The translations under genes were made by a program, and so were the position numbers. Below the pieces are notes generated by a model, which made no database searches, was not told where the DNA came from, and saw nothing but the letters and a program-made list of their open reading frames with translations. This document shows positions 21,601 to 33,652 of a stretch of DNA of 64,000 nucleotides, piece by piece. Within the stretch, counting starts at the first letter, position 1. The number at the start of each line of letters is the position of its first letter. This stretch comes from Tetrahymena thermophila SB210. Its lineage: Eukaryota > Ciliophora > Oligohymenophorea > Hymenostomatida > Tetrahymenidae. The stretch is taken from contig NW_002476364.1 of NCBI RefSeq assembly GCF_000189635.1, forward strand, positions 1-64,000, given 5' to 3'.

Positions 21601-23144
21601 CTTATTAGTTAATTTGTTGATGTAACTATCCCATTTTTTCATTTTCAAATTTTACTTTTATTATTAATTGGTTCATTTCATATTATTTAAAATTAATTAA
21701 ATATATATTTTTTAATATTTAAAAAGTTTCAATTAAATTGGTGATCAAGGTGTTTCAAGTTTAGGTTTTGCTTTAGCAAGATGCACTAATCTCACAAATT
21801 TGACACTTTAAATTAGGTAAAAATAGTTTATTTGTTTTAGATTGTGATATTTTTGAAATAAAAAATGAATATAAAACAAACAATACAACTAATTCTTTTA
21901 ATTTTTTTATTAGATTTCTATTTACTTATTTTACTTTTTTTTATATTGCTTGCATTTTTTAAACTTCTTAATTTGTTAATTTAACTCATTTTTTATTACC
22001 AACTTTTTTTCTTTTATTTTTTATTATTTCACAATTTTTCTTAATTTATTCCTTCTAATAAGTGATTTATTATATATATTTAAAAAGTTACAGTTAAATT
22101 GGTGATAATGGTGCATCAATTTTAGGTTCAGCATTAGAAAATTGTACTAATCTCTCACATTTAACACTTGATCTTAGGTAAAAACAGTTTATGTGCTATG
22201 CATTGTGATATTTTTTAATATTAAAATGAATTTTTAAAAAAATACAAGCCCTTTGAATTTATTTTATTAGCTTTTTATTTGATTTATTTTTCATTTTTTT
22301 ATTATGGTTTTTTTTACTTCTTAATTTGTAATTTAACTTAATTTTTCATTTTTTACTTTTGCATTTATTATTAATTTATTTTTTATTATTTTATATTTTT
22401 TCTTCATTTTTACCTTCTATCTAATTAATTAATTATCTATTTTTACTTCAATATTTAAAAAGCGAAAATTAAATTGGTGTAATTGGTGCATCAGATTTAG
22501 GTTTTGCTTTAGTAAATTTTGCTAAGCTCTCAAATTTGGAACTAGATCTTCTGTAAAAAAGTTTATTTATTTTGGAATATGAAATTTTTGATTATAAAAA
22601 TGAATTTAAAACAAAATAACTCTTTTAATCTTATTAATCTGATTTATTTTTCATTTTTTTATTTTCTTCTTAATGTATTAATTAATTTAACTCATTTTTT
22701 TCATATTCAACTTTTACTTTTATTGTTAATTTATTTCTTGTAATTTTATATTTTTTCTTCATCTGTTCCTTATAACTATCTAATAAATTATATATTTTTC
22801 TTCAATATTTAAAAAGTGACAATAATATTGGTACAGTTGGTGTATTAGGCTTAGGCTCTACTTTATCAAATTGCACTAATCTAACAAATTTGACACTTTA
22901 TCTTAGGTAAAAATAGCTTATTTGTTTTGGATTATGATTTGTTTAATAAAAAAATAGATCTAAAGCAATAGGCTAATGTTTTTTATTTATTGATTTAAAA
23001 TATAATTTGATTTTATTTTTTTAATAATTTACACTAAATTATAACAAAAGTAGGAACAATATCAATGAATCATAATAATTGAAAGTAAAAAGCAAGTGTC
23101 TTAAATCAAAAAGATTAGTAGTCTCTTTAGTAAATTTCTATTGA
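18623..23144 (+). CDS. Leucine-rich-repeat protein encoded by a tandem exon array
   Basis: Sixteen exons. The first two (18623-18661, 18722-18771) encode a short leader. Thirteen 90-nt exons follow: 19054-19143, 19436-19525, 19814-19903, 19963-20052, 20279-20368, 20619-20708, 20970-21059, 21115-21204, 21461-21550, 21727-21816, 22088-22177, 22463-22552 and 22817-22906. The last exon is 23051-23144. The total is 450 aa. An in-frame TGA lies 12 nt before the ATG. Each 90-nt exon encodes exactly one 30-residue repeat of the type N-x-I-G-x-x-G-A-S-x-L-x-x-A-L-A-x-C-x-N-L-x-x-L-x-L. This is a ribonuclease-inhibitor-style LRR. All repeat introns are phase 2 and cut at the same repeat position. The introns share a common 5' sequence (GTAAAAACAGTTTATTTG), so exon and intron were duplicated together. 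The product should be a curved solenoid that binds proteins; the partner is unknown. The final exon is divergent and Lys/Ser rich. Confidence 0.85.
18772..23050 (+). repeat. Tandem repeat array of exon-plus-intron units (about 13 copies)
   Basis: Within the LRR gene, units of about 150-350 bp recur, each holding one 90-nt exon and one downstream intron. Intron starts (GTAAAAAC/T AG TTTATTTGTTTTGGATTG type) and ends (CAATATTTAAAAAG) are recognisably homologous between copies, while intron interiors have diverged and changed in length. The introns after repeats 3 (19904-19962, 59 nt) and 7 (21060-21114, 55 nt) are much shorter than the rest, consistent with internal deletions. The pattern indicates repeated unequal crossing-over of a single exon-intron module. 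Confidence 0.85.
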
Positions 23145-23655
23145 AGATAAGCAAGGGTGAAAGAAGGAAGAATAAATTAAATAATAATTGAATACAATAT
23201 GTTCTATTTTATAATATTTTGTAGTAGGATAATTTTACTTAATTTATAGATATATTTATTATTATTTTTTTATTTATTAATATATCAATCATCATTTTTT
23301 TTTAAATGATCAATTCTTATAATTATCATAAGTAGAGAACATATTATTTAGAGTTGCTGAAAATCAAAAAAACGATGAGTGACCTCATATTGATTTAATT
23401 TTGATGAAAAACGAGGAAGAAAATGAAATAAATCAACTAATCTTAATGAGATTTTTATCATTATAAAAATAATATTAATTAACTAAATAATTATTTTTTT
23501 AAAATAGATAGAAAGTTTGATAGTTCTGAAGTACGTAAATATATATATATAGAAAGTTAGATACATATAAAAATAAATACTTAGATAGTTAGAGGTTGCT
23601 AAATAACATGATTGATTTATTAAAAAAGGCACCATAAAAACTATTTTAATAAACA
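23145..23655. other. Convergent intergenic region
   Basis: About 510 bp between the 3' ends of the LRR gene and the coiled-coil gene. It is A+T rich with a short TA run near 23540. No gene is seen. Confidence 0.55.
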
Positions 23656-26600
23656 TCAATAATCTTGTAATTGGTTTTAGGATGTAGTTTTTGTAAACCT
23701 AACTGGGGATTTTTTCCAATTTTCTTATTTGATTACATTATTAGTTTTATTTTCTGATTAGTCTTAGGAAATATCTTCATCATCAAATACTTATGATTTT
23801 AATTATTAATTGACTTAATCTTTCATTTTAATTGTTGCTGTAAGTTTCTTTATATTATCTTTATTTTTTGAGTTATTCTCTTTTAGTTTTTCATAGACTT
23901 GTTTTAACTTTATATGTTTTTCTTCTAATTGTATTTTATCTTAAAGTAGAAGGTCTTTGCGAACAATATCATTTTTCAATGAAGCGATCTATTCTTAATA
24001 TTTTTTATTATCATTTAGTACTAATATAGCTTCCTCTTTCATTTTGTTGTATTTTTCTTGCATTTCTTTCACGTAATCATCTTTTCTTTCTATTTCCTGT
24101 ATTTGCTTTGTTAATTTTCCAATTTAATCTCTTTAATTTTTTATGAGTTTTTCATTCTAAGCTATTTATTCTTCTTTTTTGGCATTATCCTCTTTTAATT
24201 AGTCATTGTATTGCTTTAAAAATGCTATTTTATTTAGCTCTTCATTTTTCTACTCAATAGTATTATTTTTAGCCTTTAACTAAGCCTAAAGACTCTTTAT
24301 TTGTTTTTGAATTTCATCTTTTTCTTCTTAGATTTTATCAGCTCTTTATTTTTCGTTTTGCAAATCTTCTTTACTTTTTTGAATGAAAGCAGATTGTTGT
24401 TTAATTTTTTCATCTTTTTCATGTCCTTACTTATTCAAAGAATCTATTTCAGATTGTTTCTACTCTACAAGCTGTTTGTATTACTGAATTTCTGTGAATA
24501 GTTTTTCGATATCCTGCTTTTGCACTATAATTTTAGCATGCTCAACTATTGTCTCCAAAGTATACTTATTGCTTGGTTTTACAGCTTTATTAACAGCATT
24601 ATTTGCATTGTTTACGTTATTTGTTTGATTAGGATTGTAATTTCCTTTATTTTACTGATTTTCAATTTCGTTCTGTTTCTCTGCTAGTTAATCTTTAAGA
24701 AGCTATATTTTATTTGACATAGATTTAATCTTTGCTTCTTTTTCAGATACAGTTGGTATTTCCTCTAAATATCTCTCAAACATTTTCAACACTTTAGACT
24801 TAACATCAACTTGATCTTTTTTTGCTATAAAAAACTTTATTTTAGCGTTTACCTACTCAATAAATTCTTTGTAATCTTGATTAAATTTGCTTTTCACTAT
24901 ATTTATATGTGTTTAGTAAATCTACTCGCTATCTATCATAATTTGGTGCATTTCTTCGATTTTCTAGTGGATAAATTCAGTTTTTATAAGTATGTGCCAA
25001 AAATAAATTAATAAAGAAAGAATAAAGAAAATAAAAATCAATGTAATTTACGATTTAAAGAGCCTCTTTTTCTTAGTAAAGAATTTCGTTGTAGTCTTTT
25101 TACTCTGCGAATTGAGATTTTAAAGTTTACAATTATTTCTTTTTAGTTTTGTCATATTAGCTGAGCTGAGCTTCTAAAGTTTTTGATTTTTGCTCTTCTT
25201 ATATAAGCCTGGCTTTTAAATCTTTACTTTCTTTGATTTGAGCAGCTAAGTCGCTGTTAATTGTTTAGTTTTTATCATGAATTCTTTTGTTTTCGAATGT
25301 AAGTAAATCAACTTGCTGAATATAATAAGAAACCTAAGAATTTAAATCATATGATTATCCTGTAGTTTAATTTTCAAGCTCTTGATATTTTTGCTCTAAT
25401 TCTTTCATAAATTTAATTAAATCTTACTAATACTCTTTGCCTTCTTGAATAGCTTCGTCTTTAAGCTTAATTTAAACAGAGATATTGTCTTTTTATCTTT
25501 GTATTTCTTATACGTATTACTTAAGAGCTTCTAGTTCTTCATTTATTTGCTCTTTGTATTATTATTCTCTTTGGGATCTTCTTTTTAACTACTCCATTTC
25601 ATCTTCAATAGCTTTGTATTTAATTATCTATTATTAGCTTTCTTCATACTTTTGTATAATTTCATTTAACTATCTTTCAAGTTAGAATGCGCTTTCACTG
25701 ACATCTTTTAGTTACAGACTCAAATCCCTAATTTATTCTCTAGCCAAAATCACTTCTTCTTGCAATTACTAAACATTTCGTGATACTTTTTACTAATTGA
25801 TATTATCATATGTAACATCTGATGAGTTCACTTTAATTATTGAATAAAAAATTTAAACTTATTTTCTAAAATAAAATTTTTTACGGTGTTTAAGCTCTTG
25901 AATTTTTCTTTACAGGTCATCTATTTCATTTTTGTAAAGCATTTCTTTTTCACAAAACTGGGATTAAATAATCTTATAATTTTCTATTTCTTCAAAATAC
26001 TTTCTTTCAAGTTCCTTAAAAGGTAATTTAAAATTTAATTAATTAATTTCCTTTAAAAATTATTAAAAATATTACTTTGTTCTCAATTCTGAGCTACTTC
26101 AGAGTTGATTCGAATAATATTGTCGATTTATCAGATTCGTTAAAGATTTAATCTTCAAACTGCTTTTTCTGTGTTTCAATTTCTTATATTTTCTTTTCAA
26201 AATTTTGCTATTTCTTTTTAGTAGTTTTCTCAATTTCATCTTTTTCAGATTTAATATCTTTTAACTCTTTTTACAATTCTTCTATTTTACTTTCTAATCA
26301 AAAAAAATTTTACACATAAGTTATTTGAATGATTAATTAATATTTATTATTTTTTACCTTTTTAGCTTAAGGCTTGATTGAGACTCTTAACTTTTTAGCT
26401 AAGGTCTTCTTTAGGCTGCAAATTTTTAGATGACTTCTTTTACTTCTCTTTTTATTCTTAAATCTATACCTTGAGAGAATTGATATCTTCATCTTTTTCT
26501 TAAATTGTATTTTGTAGCTTTTGCAAGTCTCTCATTTTTCTTTCTATTTCAGCTTTCAAATTTTGTATTTGATCTGCTTGAAGCTGTAGTTCTTCTTGAT

Positions 26601-28609
26601 ATTTTTATTATGATTGTTTAAGCTAGTCTTCAAATCTATCTTTAATTTTTTCTATCATAGCTATCCTGCTGTTTACGTTATCTTTGTTTGACGACTAAAG
26701 CAAATGCAATTATTAGTTAGCTTACTACAATTGATGATTATAATGCTATATTTGCTAGTTTAATGAGTTTATTTTTTAATTATTATCTATATTTTCTTAA
26801 GTCATTTATTTTAATTCTTCATACATATTCTTCATTTCAGTTTTTAAGTTTTTGTATTTCTATTTTTTAGCCTCATACTTCATCTTATATCTGTTAGATT
26901 CTATATCTTAGACAACTGGTTACAGGTTTTATTCAGGTTCTTTCTATTCCAATTTCTCCTTTTCAATCTTTTCTTACAATTCTTTTTGATGGGCATCCTA
27001 CTGCTTTTTAAGATCTTCTAATTTTTATTTTTCATTCTCTTCTAACCTATTTATTTTAAATAGTATTTTTTTAAAAAAAATTATTAATTTTATTCTTGAT
27101 GTATTTTTTTTTACAGCTTTTATAGGTGATTATACTTTTTAGTCAAATCTTCATTCTATTTTTTATACTATTAAATAAGCTTGCCTTCTTCTGAATAAAT
27201 ATTGAGTTAATTTTATCTGAGCTGTTCAATTTCGTTTTCTAATGATTGAATTCTATTTCTTTAAAATATAATTTTTTTTCTTCTTCAAGTTTCTCAGTTA
27301 ATAATTTATTGAAATTACCTTTCGTTAGTAGCATTTGCCAATTTAGCTTGATGGAGCTTCTCGAGTAGCATTTCAGCTTCGTTTTTAGCTTAGTAATATC
27401 TTTGTTCAGATTCTTCAAATTGTTGCTAGATATAGTCTTTGTCATTTTATAAAAGTTCTGTTTGAAGTAATATCTATTAATTTTTCTTTTTTTCAGCATT
27501 AATAATTCCTTTCAAGCTCTCTATTTCGCTTCTATAGTTTTGAATCTTTTCTTCATATTTGAACCTCTATTTATCTAAGGCTTCCTCTATGTTTTAAATT
27601 TATTTATTTGACAATAATTAGCTTTGAATATCTTGTGTTTATAAAATCCTTAATCTTTCCTTCAACTCTGAATTTTATTGATTTAAAATAAATAAGTTAT
27701 CCCTTAAGCTCTATAAATCTCCGTCTTACTGCTTCAATAAGAGATCTTTCTACTTAATAGCATTTTAAAATTATTTCTCTCTATAATCGATTTCTCTTTA
27801 ATCTCTCTCTTTAATTTAATTAAGGAGAGTTTATATCTCATTGTAATTAGAATTGTTTCTTAAAATATGCTCTATTTTTGAATAATATGAGTCATTTCTT
27901 TATATTTTATCTTCTAATCTTTGGATTAAACGATCTTTCTCTTCCAATATCTAATGCAGGGCTCTTTCTTATAACTGGCTACTTCTTAAACTTGCTGTTA
28001 ATTTAAAAAATAAATACATTAAATTTTGAATAGGAAATTATAATTTTATTTTAATTGCTGTGTATCTTTCTTTAATTTTTACATGCAAAAATTTAAAATT
28101 TTTGACACAATATAAATTCAAAAATTTAAAGCAGCACAAATAGTTTTTTGAGAGAACATTTTACTTATTTAAAGCTAAAATATTTTATTATCATTACAAA
28201 ATAATGAAAAAACTTCATAAATTTAAATTTAAGCATTACTTTTATGAACATCAGGCTCTAATTGATATCTTGATGTATTTGTATCAAAACGTTGCAAAGA
28301 TTTATGATTAATTTGAATTGATATACGCTTTTCAAACTCTCCTTAGTTTGCAGTAACAAACATAAAATCTTAAAGTTCTAATCTACTAGTAATCTCGCAT
28401 GGAATCAATTCTATAATAACCTCCTTAATTTCGTTTGGAGCCAAGACAAAGCATTAAGGACTTAAGCGAATCTTTTTGGTATCAAACAATTTAAACTCTA
28501 CATGCATATCCTTCAACTCAGGATCAGAGTTTTTGATATACATTTTCTCAATCCTCTTTTCATTATCTTCATACTGATCAAAAATAATCTAAAAAGGCTC
28601 TATTTCCAT
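23656..28609 (-). CDS. MSP-domain plus long coiled-coil protein (about 1480 aa)
   Basis: Exons in transcript order: 28165-28609, 27319-27994, 27115-27258, 26358-27046, 26076-26293, 25052-26014 and 23656-24963. All are in frame and total 1480 codons plus TGA. An extra 54-nt intron (25831-25884) is possible and would remove 18 residues. The ATG follows an in-frame TGA 36 nt upstream. Residues 1 to about 110 look like a major-sperm-protein or ASH-type immunoglobulin fold, with a pattern like MEIEPFQIIF, then MYIKNS, then a FVLAP turn. From about residue 150 to the end the protein is nearly continuous coiled coil (Glu, Lys, Gln, Leu, Ile) with an Asn-rich break around residue 1140. An MSP head on a long rod suggests a scaffold, possibly at basal bodies or membranes; this is inference. 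The first intron (27995-28164) decides whether the head and rod are one protein. A separate rod starting at an ATG at 28019 is the alternative. Confidence 0.78.
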
Positions 28610-29378
28610 ATCTTTTTAATATTTTAAAGTTTCTCTGGCACTTCAAATAAATTTATATTGCTAGTGTTTGTTCAGTAAATCTTCAAATTACTTCAAACAA
28701 AATTTAAGGTTATATTTTATTAATATCAAAATAAATTCAATTTATGCATGAAATTAACTACTATTTTTTTTCTTCAAAAAAATCCTAATTATTTATCAAA
28801 TACCAAACAAATTTTCACAGCAAAAAAATATGATTTGATTTGATAAATAAGATTTTTTTTAATTATAAACATAATTTTACTATTTAAATAAATTAGAATC
28901 AAGAAATCTTTAGTAAAATAAAAATGATTTTTGAAAAAAAGTTATATTTTTTTCAAAAACGAATAATTGATGTCTAATATTGTATAATAAAAAATATATA
29001 TATTGAGAATATATAATACTAAATGGTAATAATATGGAAGGAATTAAAAATATTTTTATCAATTAAATCAATGAAATTTAATTTAAAATCAACTCAAGAA
29101 TATATTTTATGTGCCCAAAGATTAATAAATATTTTTGTTTGTTCTTTCTTACTCTCATTTAGTGAATTAGTAAAATGTAAAAAAAAAATGATTTGGAAGT
29201 TTTTAATTATTGTGTTGAAAACAAATATTTCAAAAATACAATTATAAAATATAAAATTTGATAAGTTATTTATATAAGATGCATTTCATAGTAAAATAAA
29301 AAAGAATTAATTAATTAATTTATTTATTTAATAATGAATTAATATTCTTATTTGAAAATAAATGATTGATATTCAAAA
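28610..29378. other. Intergenic region
   Basis: About 770 bp of A+T-rich spacer. The open stretch at 29023-29247 on the plus strand is low-complexity Leu/Ile/Lys/Phe and has no support as a gene. The promoter of the MSP/coiled-coil gene should lie at the left side. Confidence 0.55.
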
Positions 29379-30679
29379 TCAAGATACAGTAAAGTTAAAT
29401 TATCCAAATCCATTATTCATATTACCCATGTTGCCAAATCCATTAGTCATAGGATTCATCTGTGGGGTATCTTATATTCCTTGAGTGGTAAATCTTTCTT
29501 GATTACTTGTGAAATTGAATTATTATAATGAAGGATCTTACTTTTATTGATTTTAGTTTTACTTATTTTTCTTGTTTTGCTTGTTGTTATTTTTATTATT
29601 ATTTTACTATCCTTGATTATTATTTAAACCGCCCATAGGACTCACCATGTTATTTTATATTGCGTTCATTTACTATTAATTGCCAAAGTTGAATGCGTTT
29701 TATGCCTAACCATTCATGGCCATTGCTGGGAAATTAGTATTTCCCATAAAGCCATTATTTTATTAGTTAGGTGTTGCATTTACTTGATTGAAATTAGTCA
29801 TGTTTTATTATTAATTTTACATTTAGTTTTGTTATTAGAATTAATTTTATTAATTCTTACCCTTGTTAGGATTATTCATGTTCATATTATTATTGTTCAT
29901 ATTAAAACCTTGTTGTTAATTTCCCAAGTTGATTTCTTGTTCTTCTTGTCCTTCTTCGTCATCATCTTCTTCATCCTCTTCTTCAGCTTAGACTTAGTTG
30001 TTCTAAATTGGTATTTAAGTGTTAGGTGCTTAATTAAGTTATTTATTATTTTAATCTTTATCCTATCTCTGTAGAACTACTTTTTCATGAACTGGATTTC
30101 TGAGTTCAGACTCGCCATGAGCATATCTGCAGCTATCTCCGTTTTAGCAGCTACCTTTAGTAAATCCAACACAGATGGTAGTTTTAAAGAATGAGTTAGT
30201 TGAGCGCAATTGTTCAAGACCATGTGCAAATGAACAGTGATTTCCAAGATTGCATTTTCCCTTTGCAAACATTTGGCAGAGCTTGGTCTTCTTAAGATTG
30301 GGAGCCTCTTTCAACTCTTCTTAGCTATGAGCATAGACGCATTTGTCTCCTTTTGTGCAGTTTGCATTCAAAAAATAGGGGCAAATTTTAGTTTTGTGGA
30401 AAGCATTGTTAGATAATTGCACTTTGTTTTTAAAAATAAAAAATGTGTGGTTATATTATTTCACCTATGATTAAAAAACTTAAATAATTCTATTGAGAAT
30501 TAATTACATTTGCCTTCGCGATTTTAAATTTGGGGATTGGCTTTCTTGTTAAAAACTTTGGACATTTTAGGGACGAAATTGCTATTTTCCTTGTTGTCCT
30601 GTTTACCACCTTTTTTAAAAAAAGGCTTTCCTCCTTTTTTATTTTATTGTTATTGTTATTGTTGTGGAAATTTTCCCAT
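29379..30679 (-). CDS. Triple CCCH zinc-finger RNA-binding protein
   Basis: Exons 30508-30679 and 29379-30421 (intron 30422-30507) encode 404 aa ending in TGA. Three C-x7-C-x5-C-x3-H fingers are complete. Their ligands are C71/C79/C85/H89, C106/C114/C120/H124 and C141/C149/C155/H159. Fingers one and two are each introduced by a Lys-Thr-Lys lead, the third by Lys-Thr-Thr. Such tandem CCCH fingers bind single-stranded A+U-rich RNA in the TIS11/ZFP36 and related families and control mRNA decay or processing. The N terminus has a Gln run and a Lys/Gly-rich stretch. After the fingers come an acidic Glu/Asp block (about residues 205-220) and a long Asn/Gln/Met/Phe/Gly-rich tail typical of RNA-granule proteins. 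The RNA target is unknown. Confidence 0.88.
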
Positions 30680-31912
30680 TTGTGTGTAATTTTTTTTATT
30701 CTTTTAGTTTGTTTTCTATTGAAAATAATTGGTATAATCTAATTATTTATTATAAATCAAAAAAACAAAATAAATATTAATCACTCTCTCTATTAAATTG
30801 AAAAGAACCTCAAAAACCCTCTAATTATATCTTTGAAATCTGTGTGATTTATATTGGGATTACTAATATAATCGCTAGCATTCTGAACAAATTTCCTCTC
30901 TTAAGAAAAAATTCAAATTTTACTTTTAATCGCAATTTTAAATTTGAAAATAGATACTACAAATGGTTATATTTTAATAAATATAAATTTATTTGAATTT
31001 GAAATAAATTTAAATTAATCTATTATTAACAATCCATTTTACCAAAATATTTTGTACTCACAACTTCTAATAAAAGTCATCATTATTTCACCATTAGAAA
31101 GAAAATATTCTTTCTTTTAGATTAATCAAAAACAATATTTTTAAAATCATTTTAAAAATGAAAATAAAATTTAAGCATGCTTTTTTATTGTCCATGTAAA
31201 TATCTCTAAGATTTCATATAATTTTTTACATAAAATAGAAAATATTCCTAATAAAAATTATGTTTAAGTAAAAGCATAATTTCTAACAAAAATGAGTTTT
31301 GTATGTGGTTAATATTGCTCCTAATTTATAAAACAAAAATAATTCTTTACAACATTACTTATTTGAAAAAACTTTGAAAAAATAAGCATAGTGTTAAAAA
31401 AATTATCATTTTGCAAGTTTAATATATATATTCTCTATTAAATATGATAAAATAGATCAAAATCTATCATAAAAATATATACTGAAAACACTTACAAATA
31501 AATATATAAATTAAAAAACAAATTATCACTAATAAATAAATATAATCAATATTAGATAAAATATTATGTTAATTTATTCTGATCTAAGTATATCACTTAC
31601 TTTTAATATATAAAATTAAATTGATTAAATTATTGAAAATTATTAAAATAATTTATTTGAAAATATAAAAAGTAAAAAAGCAAGTAATAATAATTTATTT
31701 TAAACCAAAAAATAATTTTTTGATGAAGAATAGAATTTTTTTAGAATCAAAAGAATACAATTGAATACAAATAAAATAATTATTTATTTATTTATTTAAT
31801 ATTTTTTCAAAATACAAGTTTGTTTTATAAATACATTATAACAGAATAATTTTTATACTTTTAAATTTTCTTAATTATTTATCATATATATTAGGTTTTA
31901 AAATTACATGTT
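30680..31912. other. Intergenic region
   Basis: About 1.2 kb of A+T-rich spacer between two minus-strand genes. It contains the promoter side of the CCCH gene and the 3' side of the IST1 gene. No element is recognised. Confidence 0.55.
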
Positions 31913-33652
31913 TCAGATTCCTTCTCTAATACGTCTTAATCTCTCCTCAAGACTATCAGTGCCACCTACTTAATTGTTACCACCTTATTGTTGAGGAATA
32001 TTGGGTTAGAAATTAGGTGGTTGGTTATTGATGGGTTATTGTGGTTATTACTATTGAGGTTAAATATTAAATTAAGGAAGCTAAACTTATGGGAAATTGT
32101 ATTTTGGTTGGTTTTAGGCATTATCGTTAACAGTAGGATATTGTGGCTATTGGGGAGGTTATTGAGGAGGGAATTGAGGATATTAGGGTTGAGGAGGTTG
32201 TTGAGGTGGGAATTATTAAGCAGGGAATTAATTCTAGGGAGGATACTATTATTATTAAGGGAATCCAGATTACTAGGGAGGATATTAATATTAGCCTTAT
32301 TATGGAGGATACTAACCTTATTAGGGAGGGAATTAACCTTGTTAGGGAGGATATTGTTATCCCGGAACTTCTTAGACTCTAATATTTATATTTAGGTTAC
32401 CAACTTATTATTATTATCCATATTAGTTAGGATATTAAGCATTCATAGATTGCTATATGTTAGGAACAAAGATAGGGAAATTTTATCCACCGTTTCCACC
32501 CATTTAATTTTAAACTGGTGGCTAATCTGAGAATTCGTGACCAACAGTATTGATTTATGAAAGTGTGATACCAGTTTTTTAGCTTAGTTTGATAAAGTAG
32601 CTGTTGATATCTGCATCAGAAGGCATTACATTTTCAAAACACTTTTTTAATTAAGGATCGACTTTAGTTTCATCACAGATAGAATTAGGAACTTAAGAGC
32701 TTCCAAAGAACATGACCATCATGTTTGTGAATTCCTAAAGGCATGACAAATTTAAGTGTCTAGTACTCCAAATAATTGTTTCAATAAATGGAAGTAATTC
32801 CTTAACTGCAGCAGGGTTTCCCTTAGACTCACAAATATGCATACTTCTATCTTTTAAAATGTCGCAGCATCTATTTTATAAAAAAGGAATTAGAATATAT
32901 TAAGATAAGATTATATATATATATATATATATATATAAGGACGAGCTAAATTTCTTTCTTTCTTTATTTTCTTTTATCTATTTTAATATGTGATTGACTT
33001 AAAAATTGTATGATTTGCCAATTATTTAGATGCATGTAAATGCATTTATGTAAATTTTTTCTGGTGAGATTAGTAAAGAAATAAAAATTTTTAATCAGCA
33101 ATTTATTGAAATTGTAATATTTATTATTATTCAATTTAGTTAAAGTTTAATAGAAACATATTAAATACTCCATTAAATTTTGGCTCCAACATTAAAATTC
33201 ATAAATTTCAGGAAAAAGTTGTTTTTCTTTATACAATTTGCTTTAAACGCATAAAATTGAATCCTAAGTTTTTGTTTTTAATTCAAACAGAGGATAGCAG
33301 AATCTAAAATTTATAATTTGCTGATTTATAGAGTGTTTAATATTTTTAGTTAAAATGATTTAAAATCTCATCCTAATTATAATATTTAATTGAATATTTA
33401 CCTTATAACGATGTTGCAAGCGTCTATGAAACTAATATCAGAAACTATAGAAGCTGCTTTGTGCTTTTCTTCAACCATAGATCTTGTAGGACTGTTAATC
33501 ATAACTATAAGTTGTTATTCTTTGGCATTTGCCTATCCCATTCTTCTATCTCTTTGCAATTCCAAATGACCCTTTACTTTCATACATGCTATTTCTAATT
33601 TTTACTTTTCCATTCTAGGATTATATTATTTTGGAGGAGGTTGATTGCCCAT
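31913..33652 (-). CDS. IST1: IST1-like ESCRT-III regulator
   Basis: Exons 33402-33652 and 31913-32870 join in frame (402 aa) across a 531-nt intron (32871-33401), long for this window. Residues 1 to about 190 form an all-helical domain with the IST1 (DUF292) pattern. A basic first helix with Lys/Leu/Arg-Arg is followed by a segment of type FIDACNIVIRCCDILKDR and then a region on a His-Leu-Asn-Leu-Ser pattern. IST1 binds the Vps4 ATPase and CHMP1 and tunes ESCRT-III filament turnover in multivesicular-body sorting and cytokinesis. About residues 190-385 are low-complexity Pro/Gln/Tyr with YPPQQGQ-type repeats. The last residues, SLEERLRRIREGI, fit an MIM1 motif (L-x-x-R-L-x-x-L/I-K/R) that binds the Vps4 MIT domain. 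Having the helical core and C-terminal MIM1 together supports the assignment. Confidence 0.8.
32910..32937. repeat. (TA)n microsatellite inside the IST1 intron
   Basis: About 13 consecutive TA dinucleotides lie within the long IST1 intron. This is simple-sequence DNA without apparent function. Confidence 0.85.

Noticed and set aside
19054-22906. Evenly spaced repeats resembling a CRISPR-like or minisatellite array
   Set aside because: The repeats translate as LRRs, have splice sites at both edges, and intervening segments are A+T-rich introns rather than unique spacers.
24301-25011. Plus-strand Phe/Leu-rich open frames suggesting membrane proteins
   Set aside because: They are the antisense of coiled-coil codons (Lys/Glu read backwards as Phe/Leu) of the 23656-28609 gene.
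32143-32382. Plus-strand open frames rich in Leu/Arg or Glu/Ile
   Set aside because: They are shadows of the Pro/Gln/Tyr repeats of the IST1 gene on the other strand.
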